Below, piece by piece: positions 49,915 through 58,937 of a DNA stretch of 64,000 nucleotides. How positions within the stretch are numbered: position 1 is the first letter of the stretch; each line of letters begins with the position of its first letter. Both the position numbers and the translations under genes were made by a program. The notes below the pieces were generated by a model. That model made no database searches. It saw only the letters and a program-made list of their open reading frames with translations, and was not told where the DNA came from. Source of the stretch: Bacteroidota bacterium. Its GTDB lineage: Bacteria; Bacteroidota; Bacteroidia; Flavobacteriales; Weeksellaceae. Where the stretch lies: contig JAEXBA010000050.1 of NCBI GenBank assembly GCA_023457935.1, forward strand, positions 1 through 64,000, in the 5' to 3' direction.

Positions 49915-51528
49915 ATGAAAAGGAAAGAATTTATCAAATTAATGTCCATGGCTGGTGTGGGCGCACCGTTCGTACTTAACGGAATGCCGACACGCTTTAT
50001 GAACAGCTTTCTGGATGTTCAGGCTACTTGCAGCGAAGTGAACGACCGCGTTCTTGTAATATTAAGAATGGCCGGCGCAAATGACGGTTTGAATACTGTT
50101 ATTCCCATAAATCAATATGATACTTACGCCAATCTTAGGCCTACAATCAAAATTGCCAACACTGGTGCTTCTTCATATATTCCGCTGGATACAACAGTGG
50201 CATCAACAAAACAGGTTGGTCTTCATCCTGTGATGACTGGTTTCAAATCCCTTTATGATTCCGGTAAAATGACGCTTTTAAACGGCGTTGGTTATCCGAA
50301 TCCGAATTATTCACACTTCCGGTCTGAAAATCTGATGTTTGCAGGAAAAGACGGCTCAACAAGTCAGGATCTTCCGGACGGTATTTTTGGACGCTATCTT
50401 GGTTCGCTGTTTCCTGGTTTGTCCGGAAATCCAACCATTGCGAATCCGGATCCGCTGGCCATCCAGCTGGGTAACCTTAATCCGTGCCTGTTTTATGAAC
50501 ACAATACCGAAAAAAATATCGAGTACAATCTCAGTGGTTTTCAGGGAACTCTTTTTAATCAGCTTTCAATTGTTCCTTCGGAATATAATGATCTTTTGAA
50601 TTATATTGGTGGTGTAGTATCGAGTATGGATGCGTATTATAACAGAGTTATGCAGGTTTTCAATACCGGAAGCAATTCTACCGTTACTTATCCGAATTCT
50701 AATTTAGGCAAACAACTGAAAACGGTGGCAAGAATGATTCAGGGCGGCAGTAAGACAAAAATTTTCCAGGTGAATATCGGTGGTTTTGATACGAACGTCA
50801 ATCAGATTCAGTCTGGAAACTCCGCTTTGGGAAACCATGCAAATCTTTTGGCGGATATTTCAAATTCAGTGGCTGCATTTCAGCAGGATATTGAATCTTT
50901 GGGACTTGGCAACAAAATTCTTACGGTTACTTTCAGTGAATTTGGCCGCCAGGTTCGCGAAAATGCGAGTTTGGGTACGGATCACGGTGATCTTGCGCCG
51001 TTCTTCATAATCGGGAACAGTGTAGCTTCGGGAATTATGGGTGATCATCCGCTGTTCAGAAATGCAAAAAGCTTTTATTACAATCAGAACCAGAGAAGAT
51101 ATGATTACCGGCAGATTTTCGCGTCGCTTCTTCAGGACTGGCTGGGCGCTGATACAGCTTTGATCGCAGATACGGAACTGGAAACCTTTGTGGCGGCCGG
51201 ACAGAAAATTGATGTTGTTCAGAATGCCAAAAAAGCTTCTGTAGTCTGTTCTGCTTTGGGAACGTCCAATGTAAATGTTTCTGATGAGATTAAACTGTAT
51301 CCTAACCCGGCGAATAACTTTGTGAAACTGAATTTCGGCACAGTGAAGTATAAAAAGGTTGAGATTTCAGTTTTTGATACTTCCGGGCGTCAGATTTTGA
51401 AAATGAATCAGTTTAATGCTGACAAAGAATTGGAAATCAATACCTCAAACCTTCTGAACGGTCTTTATATCATTAGAATAGTAACCGATACCGCAGAGTT
51501 TTCCAAAAAACTGGTCGTAAGCCATTAA
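49915..51528 (+). CDS. DUF1501 family protein with T9SS type A sorting domain
   Basis: The 537-residue secreted protein begins with a Tat-like or Sec signal region (MKRKEFIKLMSMAGVGAPFV) and the DUF1501 body: VLVILRMAGANDGLNTVIP, SGKMTLLNGVGYPNPNYSHF, VNIGGFDTNVNQ, FSEFGRQVRENASLGTDHGDLAPFFIIG. The C-terminal T9SS type A sorting domain (about 455-537) has IKLYPNPANNFVKLNFG, VFDTSGRQIL, LNGLYIIRI. The reading frame is intact, unlike its DUF1800 partner directly upstream (4-base gap). Function of the pair is unknown. Confidence 0.9.
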   Translation: MKRKEFIKLMSMAGVGAPFVLNGMPTRFMNSFLDVQATCSEVNDRVLVILRMAGANDGLNTVIPINQYDTYANLRPTIKIANTGASSYIPLDTTVASTKQVGLHPVMTGFKSLYDSGKMTLLNGVGYPNPNYSHFRSENLMFAGKDGSTSQDLPDGIFGRYLGSLFPGLSGNPTIANPDPLAIQLGNLNPCLFYEHNTEKNIEYNLSGFQGTLFNQLSIVPSEYNDLLNYIGGVVSSMDAYYNRVMQVFNTGSNSTVTYPNSNLGKQLKTVARMIQGGSKTKIFQVNIGGFDTNVNQIQSGNSALGNHANLLADISNSVAAFQQDIESLGLGNKILTVTFSEFGRQVRENASLGTDHGDLAPFFIIGNSVASGIMGDHPLFRNAKSFYYNQNQRRYDYRQIFASLLQDWLGADTALIADTELETFVAAGQKIDVVQNAKKASVVCSALGTSNVNVSDEIKLYPNPANNFVKLNFGTVKYKKVEISVFDTSGRQILKMNQFNADKELEINTSNLLNGLYIIRIVTDTAEFSKKLVVSH

Positions 51529-51566
51529 AGAGATATTTTTACGGTCAGAAAAATTTATTGAGAATT

Positions 51567-51598
51567 AAAATCCCTTCCTGGCTTAAGGAAGGGATTTT
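51567..51598. terminator. Terminator after DUF1501 gene
   Basis: AAAATCCCTTCC (51567-51578) pairs perfectly with GGAAGGGATTTT (51587-51598), 8-base loop. The T run is short. Confidence 0.75.
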
Positions 51599-51611
51599 CA
51601 ATTCAAAACCT

Positions 51612-51619
51612 TAAATTTG
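51612..51619 (+). promoter_or_regulatory. -7 box of leuS promoter
   Basis: TAAATTTG, 19 bases before ATG 51639. Confidence 0.6.
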
Positions 51620-51638
51620 TAGCTTATAAAACTTAAAA

Positions 51639-54452
51639 ATGTTCTACGATCATCAGCAGATTGAAAAAAAGTGGCAGAAGTTCTGGGAAGAAAACCAGAC
51701 GTATAAAACTTCCGATACAACTGATAAACCCAAATTTTATGTTCTCGACATGTTTCCGTATCCTTCCGGAGCGGGACTTCACGTTGGACATCCGCTTGGT
51801 TACATCGCGTCGGATATTTATGCAAGGTATAAAAGACATCAGGGCTTCAATGTTCTTCATCCGATTGGTTATGATTCTTTTGGGCTGCCGGCAGAACAGT
51901 ACGCGATTCAGACCGGAACGCATCCTGCGGTAACTACCGAAACCAATATCAACCGTTACGAGGAGCAGTTAAAGAAAATCGGATTTTCATTCGACTGGAG
52001 CAGGGAAGTACGGACTTCCGATCCTTCATATTATAAATGGACGCAATGGATTTTCATTGAGCTTTTCCATTCCTGGTATAATAAAACTGCTGACAAAGCG
52101 GAACCGATTTCCACTTTAATTGAATATTTTGAAAAACACGGAAGTAATAATCTTCACGCTGCAGAAACAGAAAAACTGGATTTCACGGCTGAAGAATGGA
52201 AAAACGCTTCCGAACTCGATAAACAGGATATTCTTTTGAATTACCGTTTGGCTTTTCGCGCAGAAACTACCGTAAACTGGTGTCCGGCTTTGGGAACTGT
52301 TTTGGCGAATGATGAGGTAAAGGACGGAAAATCTGAGCGCGGCGGTTATCCCGTTTTTCAGAAGAAAATGATGCAGTGGAGCATGAGGATTTCGGCTTAT
52401 TCAGAAAGACTTTTGCAGGGTTTGAACAATATCGACTGGCCGCAACCGCTGAAAGATTCTCAGGAATACTGGATCGGTAAATCGCAGGGCGCATCTGTAA
52501 AATTCGAGACCGAAAACGGAGAAGAACTGATTGAAGTCTTCACAACGCGTCCCGATACTATTTTCGGAGCAACTTTCATGGTTTTGGCACCGGAAAATCC
52601 TTTGGTTGAAAAACTGACGACAGAAGAACAGAAATCTGAAATCGAAAAATACGTTGAAGAAACTTCCAAAAAAACAGAACGCGACCGTATGGCTGATGTG
52701 AAAAACGGCAGCGGTGCCTTCACCGGAAGTTATGCCATCAATCCTTTTACAGATCAGAAAATCCCGATTTACATTTCCGATTATGTTCTGATGGGTTACG
52801 GAACCGGCGCAGTAATGGCTGTTCCGGCGCATGACGAACGCGATCACCGTTTTGCGAAAAAATTCGGGCTGGAAATCATTAATGTTATCGAAAACGAAAA
52901 CGATATTCAGCAGGAATCGTATGATTCAAAAGATTCTGTCTGTGTAAATTCTGAATTCCTGAACGGTCTGGATTATGCAACAGCGAAAACCAAAATCATT
53001 GATGAAATTGAAAACAGAGGTATCGGTCACGGAATGACCAACTACCGTCAACGTGACGCTATTTTTTCACGACAAAGATATTGGGGAGAACCGGTTCCGG
53101 TGTATTTTAAAGATGAAATGCCGTACACTTTGCCGGCTTCAGCGCTTCCTCTCGAACTTCCTGAGGTTGAAAAATATCTGCCGACCGAGGACGGCGATCC
53201 GCCTTTGGGAAATGCAAAGGATTTTGCTTGGGACGAAATGGAGGAAAAAATTGTTACTGTTGATTTGATTGACAATGAAACTGTTTTTCCACTGGAACTT
53301 TCGACAATGCCTGGTTGGGCAGGAAGTTCGTGGTATTTCCTGAGATATATGGATCCAAATAATTCGGAAGTTTTCGCAGATAAAAACCTTACCGATTACT
53401 GGGGACAGGTTGATCTTTACATTGGTGGAAGCGAACACGCAACCGGACATTTGCTGTATTCGCGCTTCTGGAATATGTTTCTGAAAGACAGAGGTTACAT
53501 CAATCAGGATGAACCGTTCAGAAAACTGATCAATCAGGGAATGATTTTGGGAATGAGTGCGTTTGTTTTCAGAATTGAGGGAACGAATAAATTTGTTTCA
53601 AAAAACCTGGCAACAGAGCATCCGACACAGAAGATTCACGTTGATGTTTCGTTATTAAAAGGAGCTTCTGATGAGTTGGATACGGAAGCATTTAAAAAAT
53701 GGCGCCCGGAGTTTGCAGATGCAGAGTTTATTCTTGAAGACGGAAAGTACATCACCGAAAGGGAAGTGGAAAAAATGTCCAAATCCAAGTACAACGTCGT
53801 AAATCCTGATGATATCTGCGAAGAATACGGAGCGGACTGTCTTCGCCTTTACGAAATGTTCCTTGGACCACTGGAGCAAAGCAAACCGTGGAATACGCAG
53901 GGATTAAGCGGTGTTTACGGTTTCCTGAAAAAATTCTATAACCTGTATTTTGACGGTGATACCTTTAAAGTGACTGATGAAGAACCGACAAAAGAAGAAT
54001 ATAAGGTGCTTCATACTTTAATTAAGAAAGTTTTTTACGATTTAGATAATTTTTCGTTCAATACTTCCGTTTCATCATTTATGATTGCAGTGAATGAACT
54101 TCAGAAGATGAAATGCAGCAAAAGCGCGATCCTGGAGCCGCTGGCGATTGTGATTTCACCATATGCGCCGCACATTTGTGAAGAACTTTGGGAACAGCTG
54201 GGCCACAGCTCATCCATCGAGTTTGCAGCGTTCCCCGAACTGAATGAAACTTATCTCGTTGAAGACGAAATTGAGTATCCGGTCAGTTTCAACGGAAAGA
54301 TGAGGTTTAAGATGGCTTTGGCCGCTGACTTGGATGCAAAACAGGTTGAAGAAATTGCTATGCAGGACGCAAGAGTTTTAAAACAGCTGGACGGAAATTC
54401 GCCGAAGAAAATCATCGTGGTTCACAAAAAAATAATTAATATTGTTGTCTGA
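51639..54452 (+). CDS. leuS: Leucine-tRNA ligase
   Basis: Charges tRNA-Leu. The 937-residue class I synthetase has the HIGH-type motif in PYPSGAGLHVGHPLGY, the inserted CP1 editing domain with EVFTTRPDTIFGATFMVLAP and YGTGAVMAVPAHDERD, the Zn or connective region, the LeuS-specific insertion, KMSKS motif in EKMSKSKYNVVNP, and a C-terminal anticodon-binding domain. It is slightly longer than E. coli LeuS (860) because of insertions after the HIGH motif and before KMSKS. Clear single-gene unit with its own promoter. Confidence 0.96.
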   Translation: MFYDHQQIEKKWQKFWEENQTYKTSDTTDKPKFYVLDMFPYPSGAGLHVGHPLGYIASDIYARYKRHQGFNVLHPIGYDSFGLPAEQYAIQTGTHPAVTTETNINRYEEQLKKIGFSFDWSREVRTSDPSYYKWTQWIFIELFHSWYNKTADKAEPISTLIEYFEKHGSNNLHAAETEKLDFTAEEWKNASELDKQDILLNYRLAFRAETTVNWCPALGTVLANDEVKDGKSERGGYPVFQKKMMQWSMRISAYSERLLQGLNNIDWPQPLKDSQEYWIGKSQGASVKFETENGEELIEVFTTRPDTIFGATFMVLAPENPLVEKLTTEEQKSEIEKYVEETSKKTERDRMADVKNGSGAFTGSYAINPFTDQKIPIYISDYVLMGYGTGAVMAVPAHDERDHRFAKKFGLEIINVIENENDIQQESYDSKDSVCVNSEFLNGLDYATAKTKIIDEIENRGIGHGMTNYRQRDAIFSRQRYWGEPVPVYFKDEMPYTLPASALPLELPEVEKYLPTEDGDPPLGNAKDFAWDEMEEKIVTVDLIDNETVFPLELSTMPGWAGSSWYFLRYMDPNNSEVFADKNLTDYWGQVDLYIGGSEHATGHLLYSRFWNMFLKDRGYINQDEPFRKLINQGMILGMSAFVFRIEGTNKFVSKNLATEHPTQKIHVDVSLLKGASDELDTEAFKKWRPEFADAEFILEDGKYITEREVEKMSKSKYNVVNPDDICEEYGADCLRLYEMFLGPLEQSKPWNTQGLSGVYGFLKKFYNLYFDGDTFKVTDEEPTKEEYKVLHTLIKKVFYDLDNFSFNTSVSSFMIAVNELQKMKCSKSAILEPLAIVISPYAPHICEELWEQLGHSSSIEFAAFPELNETYLVEDEIEYPVSFNGKMRFKMALAADLDAKQVEEIAMQDARVLKQLDGNSPKKIIVVHKKIINIVV

Positions 54453-54709
54453 TATTTTTAATATTAAAAAATGCATTATCGAATTCCTAAAAAAAGAAAC
54501 GATAATTTTTAAATTTTCAAAGTATTGAAAGAAATCAGAAAGCCGGAACAAATATTCAGCGTTTTATTGCAGATAATTCAATGTTAATGATGGTTAACAT
54601 TGAAAAAATTGAGCGGACAGAAGTTTAAATTCTTGCATTAACAAAATATTTGTATTTATTTTACGGCCGGAAAACATTAAAAAAATAACAATTATAATTT
54701 TAGTTTAAT
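54453..54709. other. Non-coding gap between leuS and exbB, nothing clear
   Basis: AT-rich 257 bases. There is no clear hairpin terminator for leuS. A TTTG word at about 54649 with an AT-rich stretch could form part of the exbB promoter, but no full TAnnTTTG box was found. Confidence 0.45.
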
Positions 54710-55576
54710 ATGGAAATGAATGTTTCAAACAACGAGGAGCAAGTAGTTGCTAGAAAAACTGGTGGTCTTAACCCCGCTTTAATTATTCCTATCCTGATTG
54801 CGATTGGAGTATGTATCTATTGGTTCGTATTGGGTAATCCTGGTAATTTCAAGGCTGATCCAAGAATCGCTAACGCAACATCGGTTGCATTTACAGATAT
54901 CGAAAGATCGGAACTTCATCCGGAGGGTCCTTTAGGAATTGTCTACATGGGTGGTGTTATCGTACCAATCCTTATCTCTTTCATGATTATCGTAATCGTG
55001 TTCTCTATTGAGCGTTATATTATGCTTAATAAAGCTCAGGGTAAAGGTAACCTTGACAACTTCGTACTGAACATCAGAAAGCTGATTAACGAAAACAGAA
55101 TTGATGAAGCTATTGAAGAGTGCGACAGACAGAGAGGAACAGTTGGTAATGTTGTAAAGGAAGGTCTTGTATCTTACAAAGCTCTTGCACATGACACTAC
55201 AATGACAAAAGAGCAGAAAATGATCGCTTTGAACAAAGCAATCGAAGAAGCTACAACTCTTGAAATGCCAATGCTGGAGAAGAACATGATGATTCTTTCA
55301 ACTCTGGGTACAGTAGCAACGCTTGTTGCACTTCTTGGAACGGTATTGGGTATGATCGCGGCATTTAGCGCACTTGGTGCTGGTGGTGGTACACCGGATT
55401 CAGCAAAACTTTCAGTAGGTATCTCTGAAGCACTTGTAAATACAGCTTTGGGTATTGGTACTTCTGCTGTTGCGATTATCCTTTATAACTTCTTTACATC
55501 TAAGATTGACGGTATGACATTCAAAATCGACGAGATCGCAATGTCTATCCAGCAGTCTTTCGCAGAACATAACTAA
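54710..55576 (+). CDS. exbB: ExbB/MotA/TolQ proton channel
   Basis: The 288-residue subunit of the proton channel that energises TonB. It has three transmembrane segments (about 22-42, 75-100, 195-260 with two in this stretch) and the ExbB landmarks: ERYIMLNKAQGKG, a cytoplasmic loop with EAIEECDRQRGTVGNVVKEGL, and the terminal pore part LGTVATLVALLGTVLGMIAAFSALG and SEALVNTALGIGTSAVAIILYN. First gene of the ExbB-ExbD-ExbD-TonB operon. Confidence 0.93.
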   Translation: MEMNVSNNEEQVVARKTGGLNPALIIPILIAIGVCIYWFVLGNPGNFKADPRIANATSVAFTDIERSELHPEGPLGIVYMGGVIVPILISFMIIVIVFSIERYIMLNKAQGKGNLDNFVLNIRKLINENRIDEAIEECDRQRGTVGNVVKEGLVSYKALAHDTTMTKEQKMIALNKAIEEATTLEMPMLEKNMMILSTLGTVATLVALLGTVLGMIAAFSALGAGGGTPDSAKLSVGISEALVNTALGIGTSAVAIILYNFFTSKIDGMTFKIDEIAMSIQQSFAEHN

Positions 55577-55640
55577 TATGTTTCTGCTCGGGAGAAATTC
55601 TTCCGAAAGTTGTAAAGTTTAATATTAATAAAGACAAATA

Positions 55641-56246
55641 ATGGCGAGAGTAAAACCAAAAAGACATAATATACGTGTAGATATGACCGCGATGACAGAC
55701 GTGTCGTTTCTACTGCTTACCTTCTTTATTCTCACAGCCCAGTTTGCAAAACCAGACGTAGAAAATATTACAACACCATCGTCAATCTCGGAAAAACTGT
55801 TGCCGGACGCAAGTTTGATGACAATCCTTTCCACAACAGACGGGAAATTCTACTTCACACCCGTTGAAAACGGTCAGGAAAGAATGCAGGTGCTTGATAA
55901 TATGGGTAAGAAATACGGATTGACTTTTACTGACCAGGAAAAAGCAGCTTTTACAAAGGTGCAGGCGGTAGGAGTTCCAATGAGCCAGCTTAAAGGTTAT
56001 CTGAACATGCCGGAGGAAGAAAGAAAAGCTTACAAAAGCCCGACTGGTGTTCCGATGGACAGTACAAAAACCGAGCTTATCGATTGGGTGCAGCAAAGTT
56101 TGGCCGTTAATCCGGATTACAAACTGGCGATTAAAGGAGATACTAATACCAAATATCCAAGAGTAAAATCTTTATTCGAGGGATTAAGAGACATCGATTT
56201 TCTTAAATTTTGGTTGATTACTAATCAGGAGGTGAACTCCGACTAA
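55641..56246 (+). CDS. exbD: ExbD/TolR biopolymer transport protein, first copy
   Basis: The 201-residue protein has RHNIRVDMTAMTDVSFLLLTFFILTAQF, the membrane helix with the essential Asp, and a periplasmic part with KLAIKGDTNTKYPRVKSLFEGL. It differs from the next ExbD in having a longer periplasmic region. Two ExbD genes in tandem are usual for this cluster in Bacteroidota. Confidence 0.9.
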   Translation: MARVKPKRHNIRVDMTAMTDVSFLLLTFFILTAQFAKPDVENITTPSSISEKLLPDASLMTILSTTDGKFYFTPVENGQERMQVLDNMGKKYGLTFTDQEKAAFTKVQAVGVPMSQLKGYLNMPEEERKAYKSPTGVPMDSTKTELIDWVQQSLAVNPDYKLAIKGDTNTKYPRVKSLFEGLRDIDFLKFWLITNQEVNSD

Positions 56247-56257
56247 ACTAGAAAGAA

Positions 56258-56833
56258 ATGGCAGAAGTAGAAGTAAAAGAACAAAGTGGCAAGGGTGGCA
56301 AGGTCCGTTCCAAAAAATCGCCACCGCATGTAGACTTAACACCAATGGTGGATTTGGCCTTTCTTTTGATTACATTCTTCATGTTGGTAACAACATTTAA
56401 CAAACCGAATGTAATGGATCTGGGACTACCGGCTAAACCGAAAGAAGGCCAAAAAGCACCGGATACAGAGATTAAACTTTCTAACTCTATTTCAATCCTA
56501 TTAGGGAAAGACAATAAAGTATACTGGCACCAGCAGGACCAGACTTCCTTAACTGAAGAAACGATGAACGAAACTAATTTCGACAGAGAAGGAATCAGAA
56601 AGATTATTAGACAGGCACAGGCAGGTGCAGCAGATAAATCGCTGTTTACAGTAATTATCAAGCCTACCGACGATGCCGTATACAGGAATTTTGTGGATAT
56701 CCTCGATGAGATGGCCATTACCAAGAATGAAAGATACGGGGTTACCGATCCGAAATCATGGGAACTGGATATCTATAAGAAGAAGTCGGGATCTACTTTA
56801 GAGGCTCCGGCAGCAGCGCCACAGAATCCGTAA
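56258..56833 (+). CDS. ExbD/TolR biopolymer transport protein, second copy
   Basis: The 191-residue second ExbD: DLTPMVDLAFLLITFFMLVTTF membrane helix, GLPAKPKEGQ, VIIKPTDDAVYRNFVDILDEMAIT and NERYGVTDP. It is more like the orphan ExbD at 37765-38283 than like the first ExbD of this operon. The gene starts 11 bases after the first exbD ends. Confidence 0.9.
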   Translation: MAEVEVKEQSGKGGKVRSKKSPPHVDLTPMVDLAFLLITFFMLVTTFNKPNVMDLGLPAKPKEGQKAPDTEIKLSNSISILLGKDNKVYWHQQDQTSLTEETMNETNFDREGIRKIIRQAQAGAADKSLFTVIIKPTDDAVYRNFVDILDEMAITKNERYGVTDPKSWELDIYKKKSGSTLEAPAAAPQNP

Positions 56834-56861
56834 TTCGTTTAACGCTAAATATTTTTAAGAT

Positions 56862-57704
56862 ATGGCAGATGAAACCGTATACAATGGCAATCCATCCCTG
56901 GATGAAATTGTATTTGAGAATAGAAATAAAGAATATGGGGCATATGACCTGAGAAAAACCTATCCAAGGATTTTAACAAGGGCTTTTGTGTTGGGTACTA
57001 TTCTGTTTTGTATTGCTGCAATTACACCTGTTGTTGTCATGCAGATTAAGAAGATGAATGCAGCAGATAAGCAGGAAGTAAATGCTCAGCTGATCGATAT
57101 TATTCCTGAGGAAACTATTATCGAGCAGCCAAAAGAGGAAGAACCTCCACCACCACCGCCACCAAAAGAGGAACCACCACAACAGGAGGTGATTCAAAAC
57201 GTGGTTCCGGAACCGAAAAAAGCTCCGAAGGTAGAAACTCCACCACCACCAATTACCAAGCAGTTGGAAACAACTACCGGTTTGGTAGCGCAGGAAGGGG
57301 TGAAGACACCGACTTATACTCCGCCGCCGCCGCCGCCATCTACCGGTACCAAAACGGCTACAGTAGAAGTGAAGCCGCAGGTTAGTGAAACTCAGGTTTA
57401 TACCGAAGTGGAGCAGCTTGCAGAATTCCCTGGAGGAATCAACTCCTTCAGAAACCAGGTGGGAAGTAACTTCGACACCAGCGTAATGAGCGGTGATGAA
57501 GGTACAGTGAAAACGGAAGTTACTTTCGTTGTGGAAAGAGACGGTAGTATTACAGACGTGAAAGCTTCAGGATCAAACAGAGGCTTTAACGAGGAAGCTA
57601 TCAGAACAGTAAAATCAATCCGTAAGAAATGGACGCCTGCGAAAATTAACGGTCAGGCAGTACGTTACAGATTCAGATTGCCGCTGACAATGAATTTTGA
57701 ATAA
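56862..57704 (+). CDS. tonB: TonB energy transducer
   Basis: The 280-residue TonB has a cytoplasmic start NPSLDEIVFENRNKEYGAYDLRKTYP, one membrane helix (about 45-66), a Pro/Lys/Glu-rich span (about 80-175, with PPPPPPPKEEPP and TPPPPPPSTGT) that reaches across the periplasm, and a C-terminal TonB domain (about 190-280) with EFPGGINSFRNQV, VERDGSITDVKASGSNRGFNEEAIRTVKS and RFRLPLTMNF. Transfers energy from ExbB/ExbD to outer membrane receptors. Confidence 0.92.
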   Translation: MADETVYNGNPSLDEIVFENRNKEYGAYDLRKTYPRILTRAFVLGTILFCIAAITPVVVMQIKKMNAADKQEVNAQLIDIIPEETIIEQPKEEEPPPPPPPKEEPPQQEVIQNVVPEPKKAPKVETPPPPITKQLETTTGLVAQEGVKTPTYTPPPPPPSTGTKTATVEVKPQVSETQVYTEVEQLAEFPGGINSFRNQVGSNFDTSVMSGDEGTVKTEVTFVVERDGSITDVKASGSNRGFNEEAIRTVKSIRKKWTPAKINGQAVRYRFRLPLTMNFE

Positions 57705-57727
57705 TTCATTAGATTTAATAAATTCTT

Positions 57728-57761
57728 GAAGAGAAACAGAAATTGTTTCTCTTCTTTTTTT
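57728..57761 (+). terminator. Terminator after tonB
   Basis: GAAGAGAAAC (57728-57737) pairs perfectly with GTTTCTCTTC (57745-57754), loop of seven, followed by seven T. The next gene has its own promoter in the same bases. Confidence 0.9.
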
Positions 57762-57763
57762 AC

Positions 57764-57771
57764 TATTTTTG
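57764..57771 (+). promoter_or_regulatory. -7 box for the small membrane protein and its operon
   Basis: TATTTTTG, overlapping the T tract of the preceding terminator and only 6 bases before ATG 57778, so the mRNA may be leaderless. TTG at 57743-57745 lies 18 bases upstream as a possible -33 element. Confidence 0.6.
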
Positions 57772-57777
57772 TGACTT

Positions 57778-57978
57778 ATGATATTTAATTGGCTTTCACT
57801 GGTCACCGGATTCTTCTATATCGTTCTGGGCGTTTTTGTACTTGTAAAAAAATGGTTTTTTACAGTTCTGGAACCCTGGATCGCATTTGCATTGGGAGGA
57901 TTGCTGGTGCTTTACGGTATTTTCCGCATTGTAAGAGCGGTATACAGAATTAAACAGGCAAAGAATGAAGATCGTTAG
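57778..57978 (+). CDS. Small two-helix membrane protein
   Basis: A 66-residue protein with two hydrophobic helices (about 4-24 and 34-53) and a basic tail RAVYRIKQAKNEDR. Small membrane proteins of this type sit between tonB and a PstS-like gene in related clusters, and the function is unknown. Its last 14 bases overlap the next gene, so translation is coupled. Confidence 0.75.
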   Translation: MIFNWLSLVTGFFYIVLGVFVLVKKWFFTVLEPWIAFALGGLLVLYGIFRIVRAVYRIKQAKNEDR

Positions 57979-58843
57979 GTTATTAGGTTTAATCTTTGTC
58001 CTGCTTCTTGTAGCAGCATCCTGCAAGAAGAAAACTAAAGTGAAAAAAGATTCCTATTTCAAGGGCGAACTTGTGATTCTTACTGATGAATCTTTCCGAA
58101 GCGTTACCGAAGCACTTGCGGACGGTTATATGATTAACTATCCTGAAGCTTCTCTGAAAGTAAAAGCGGAAAAAGAAGATTTTGCACTGATGGGACTGCT
58201 TCAGAACAAAGCCAAAGCTGTTGTAATGTCCCGGGAGCTCACTGCGGCTGAGAAGGAAGAGTTTAAAAGAGTGACTGATATGGATCCTGTGCCGGCTCAG
58301 TTTGCAGCAGATGCCGTTCTTTTTGTAGTTCCGAAGAATTCACCAAAAACACAGATTACCATGGATGAGATCAGAAGTGAAGTGGCCTCCGAGAGTAAGA
58401 ATATTGTTTTTGATGCAACAAACTCCAGCAACCTTAATTTTGTGGCACAAAAACTGGGAAAGAAAGCTGCAGACCTGAAGTTCTCCATTATTAACGGAAA
58501 CCGTAACGTGATTGAACAGATCAGCAGGTATCCGGATAAAGTAGGTGTAGTAGCGCTGAATACTTTCAGCAGGCCTTATGATGAAGAATCGGAGTTGCTG
58601 CGTCAGCAGGTAAAGATTTTACCGGTCGTTGATAGTAACGTTGCTTATCTGCCCAACAACGATAACCTTAGGAATATGAACTATCCTTTTACGAGAATAC
58701 TGTACTTTCTTACAAACGAGAAAACATTCGATATGGCAAATGGATTAATGAGATATTCCTGCAGCTACGTCGGTCAGAAAATCGTGCAGAAGGAAGGACT
58801 TCAGCCGTATTACCTGTTTCAGAGAGAAGTTCAGATGCGGTAG
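57965..58843 (+). CDS. Phosphate-binding-like (PstS-type) lipoprotein
   Basis: The 292-residue lipoprotein (signal LIFVLLLVAASC, then KKKTK) has a PBP-like fold related to PstS: LVILTDESFRSVTEALADGYMINYP, KAKAVVMSRELTAAEKEEF, AADAVLFVVPKNSPKTQITMDEI, IVFDATNSSNLNFV and VGVVALNTFSRPYDEES, and the end FLTNEKTFDMANGLMRY. The residues that bind phosphate in true PstS are not easily matched, so another ligand is possible. It begins inside the small membrane gene, with which it overlaps. Confidence 0.82.
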   Translation: MKIVRLLGLIFVLLLVAASCKKKTKVKKDSYFKGELVILTDESFRSVTEALADGYMINYPEASLKVKAEKEDFALMGLLQNKAKAVVMSRELTAAEKEEFKRVTDMDPVPAQFAADAVLFVVPKNSPKTQITMDEIRSEVASESKNIVFDATNSSNLNFVAQKLGKKAADLKFSIINGNRNVIEQISRYPDKVGVVALNTFSRPYDEESELLRQQVKILPVVDSNVAYLPNNDNLRNMNYPFTRILYFLTNEKTFDMANGLMRYSCSYVGQKIVQKEGLQPYYLFQREVQMR

Positions 58844-58937
58844 AGCCGGAATTTTATAAAAAATTATTTGATTTTTTTTCTTTGGTCTGGAAATTGCGTA
58901 ATATTTAACATAAATTTTAAAAACGAACAAACTTAAA

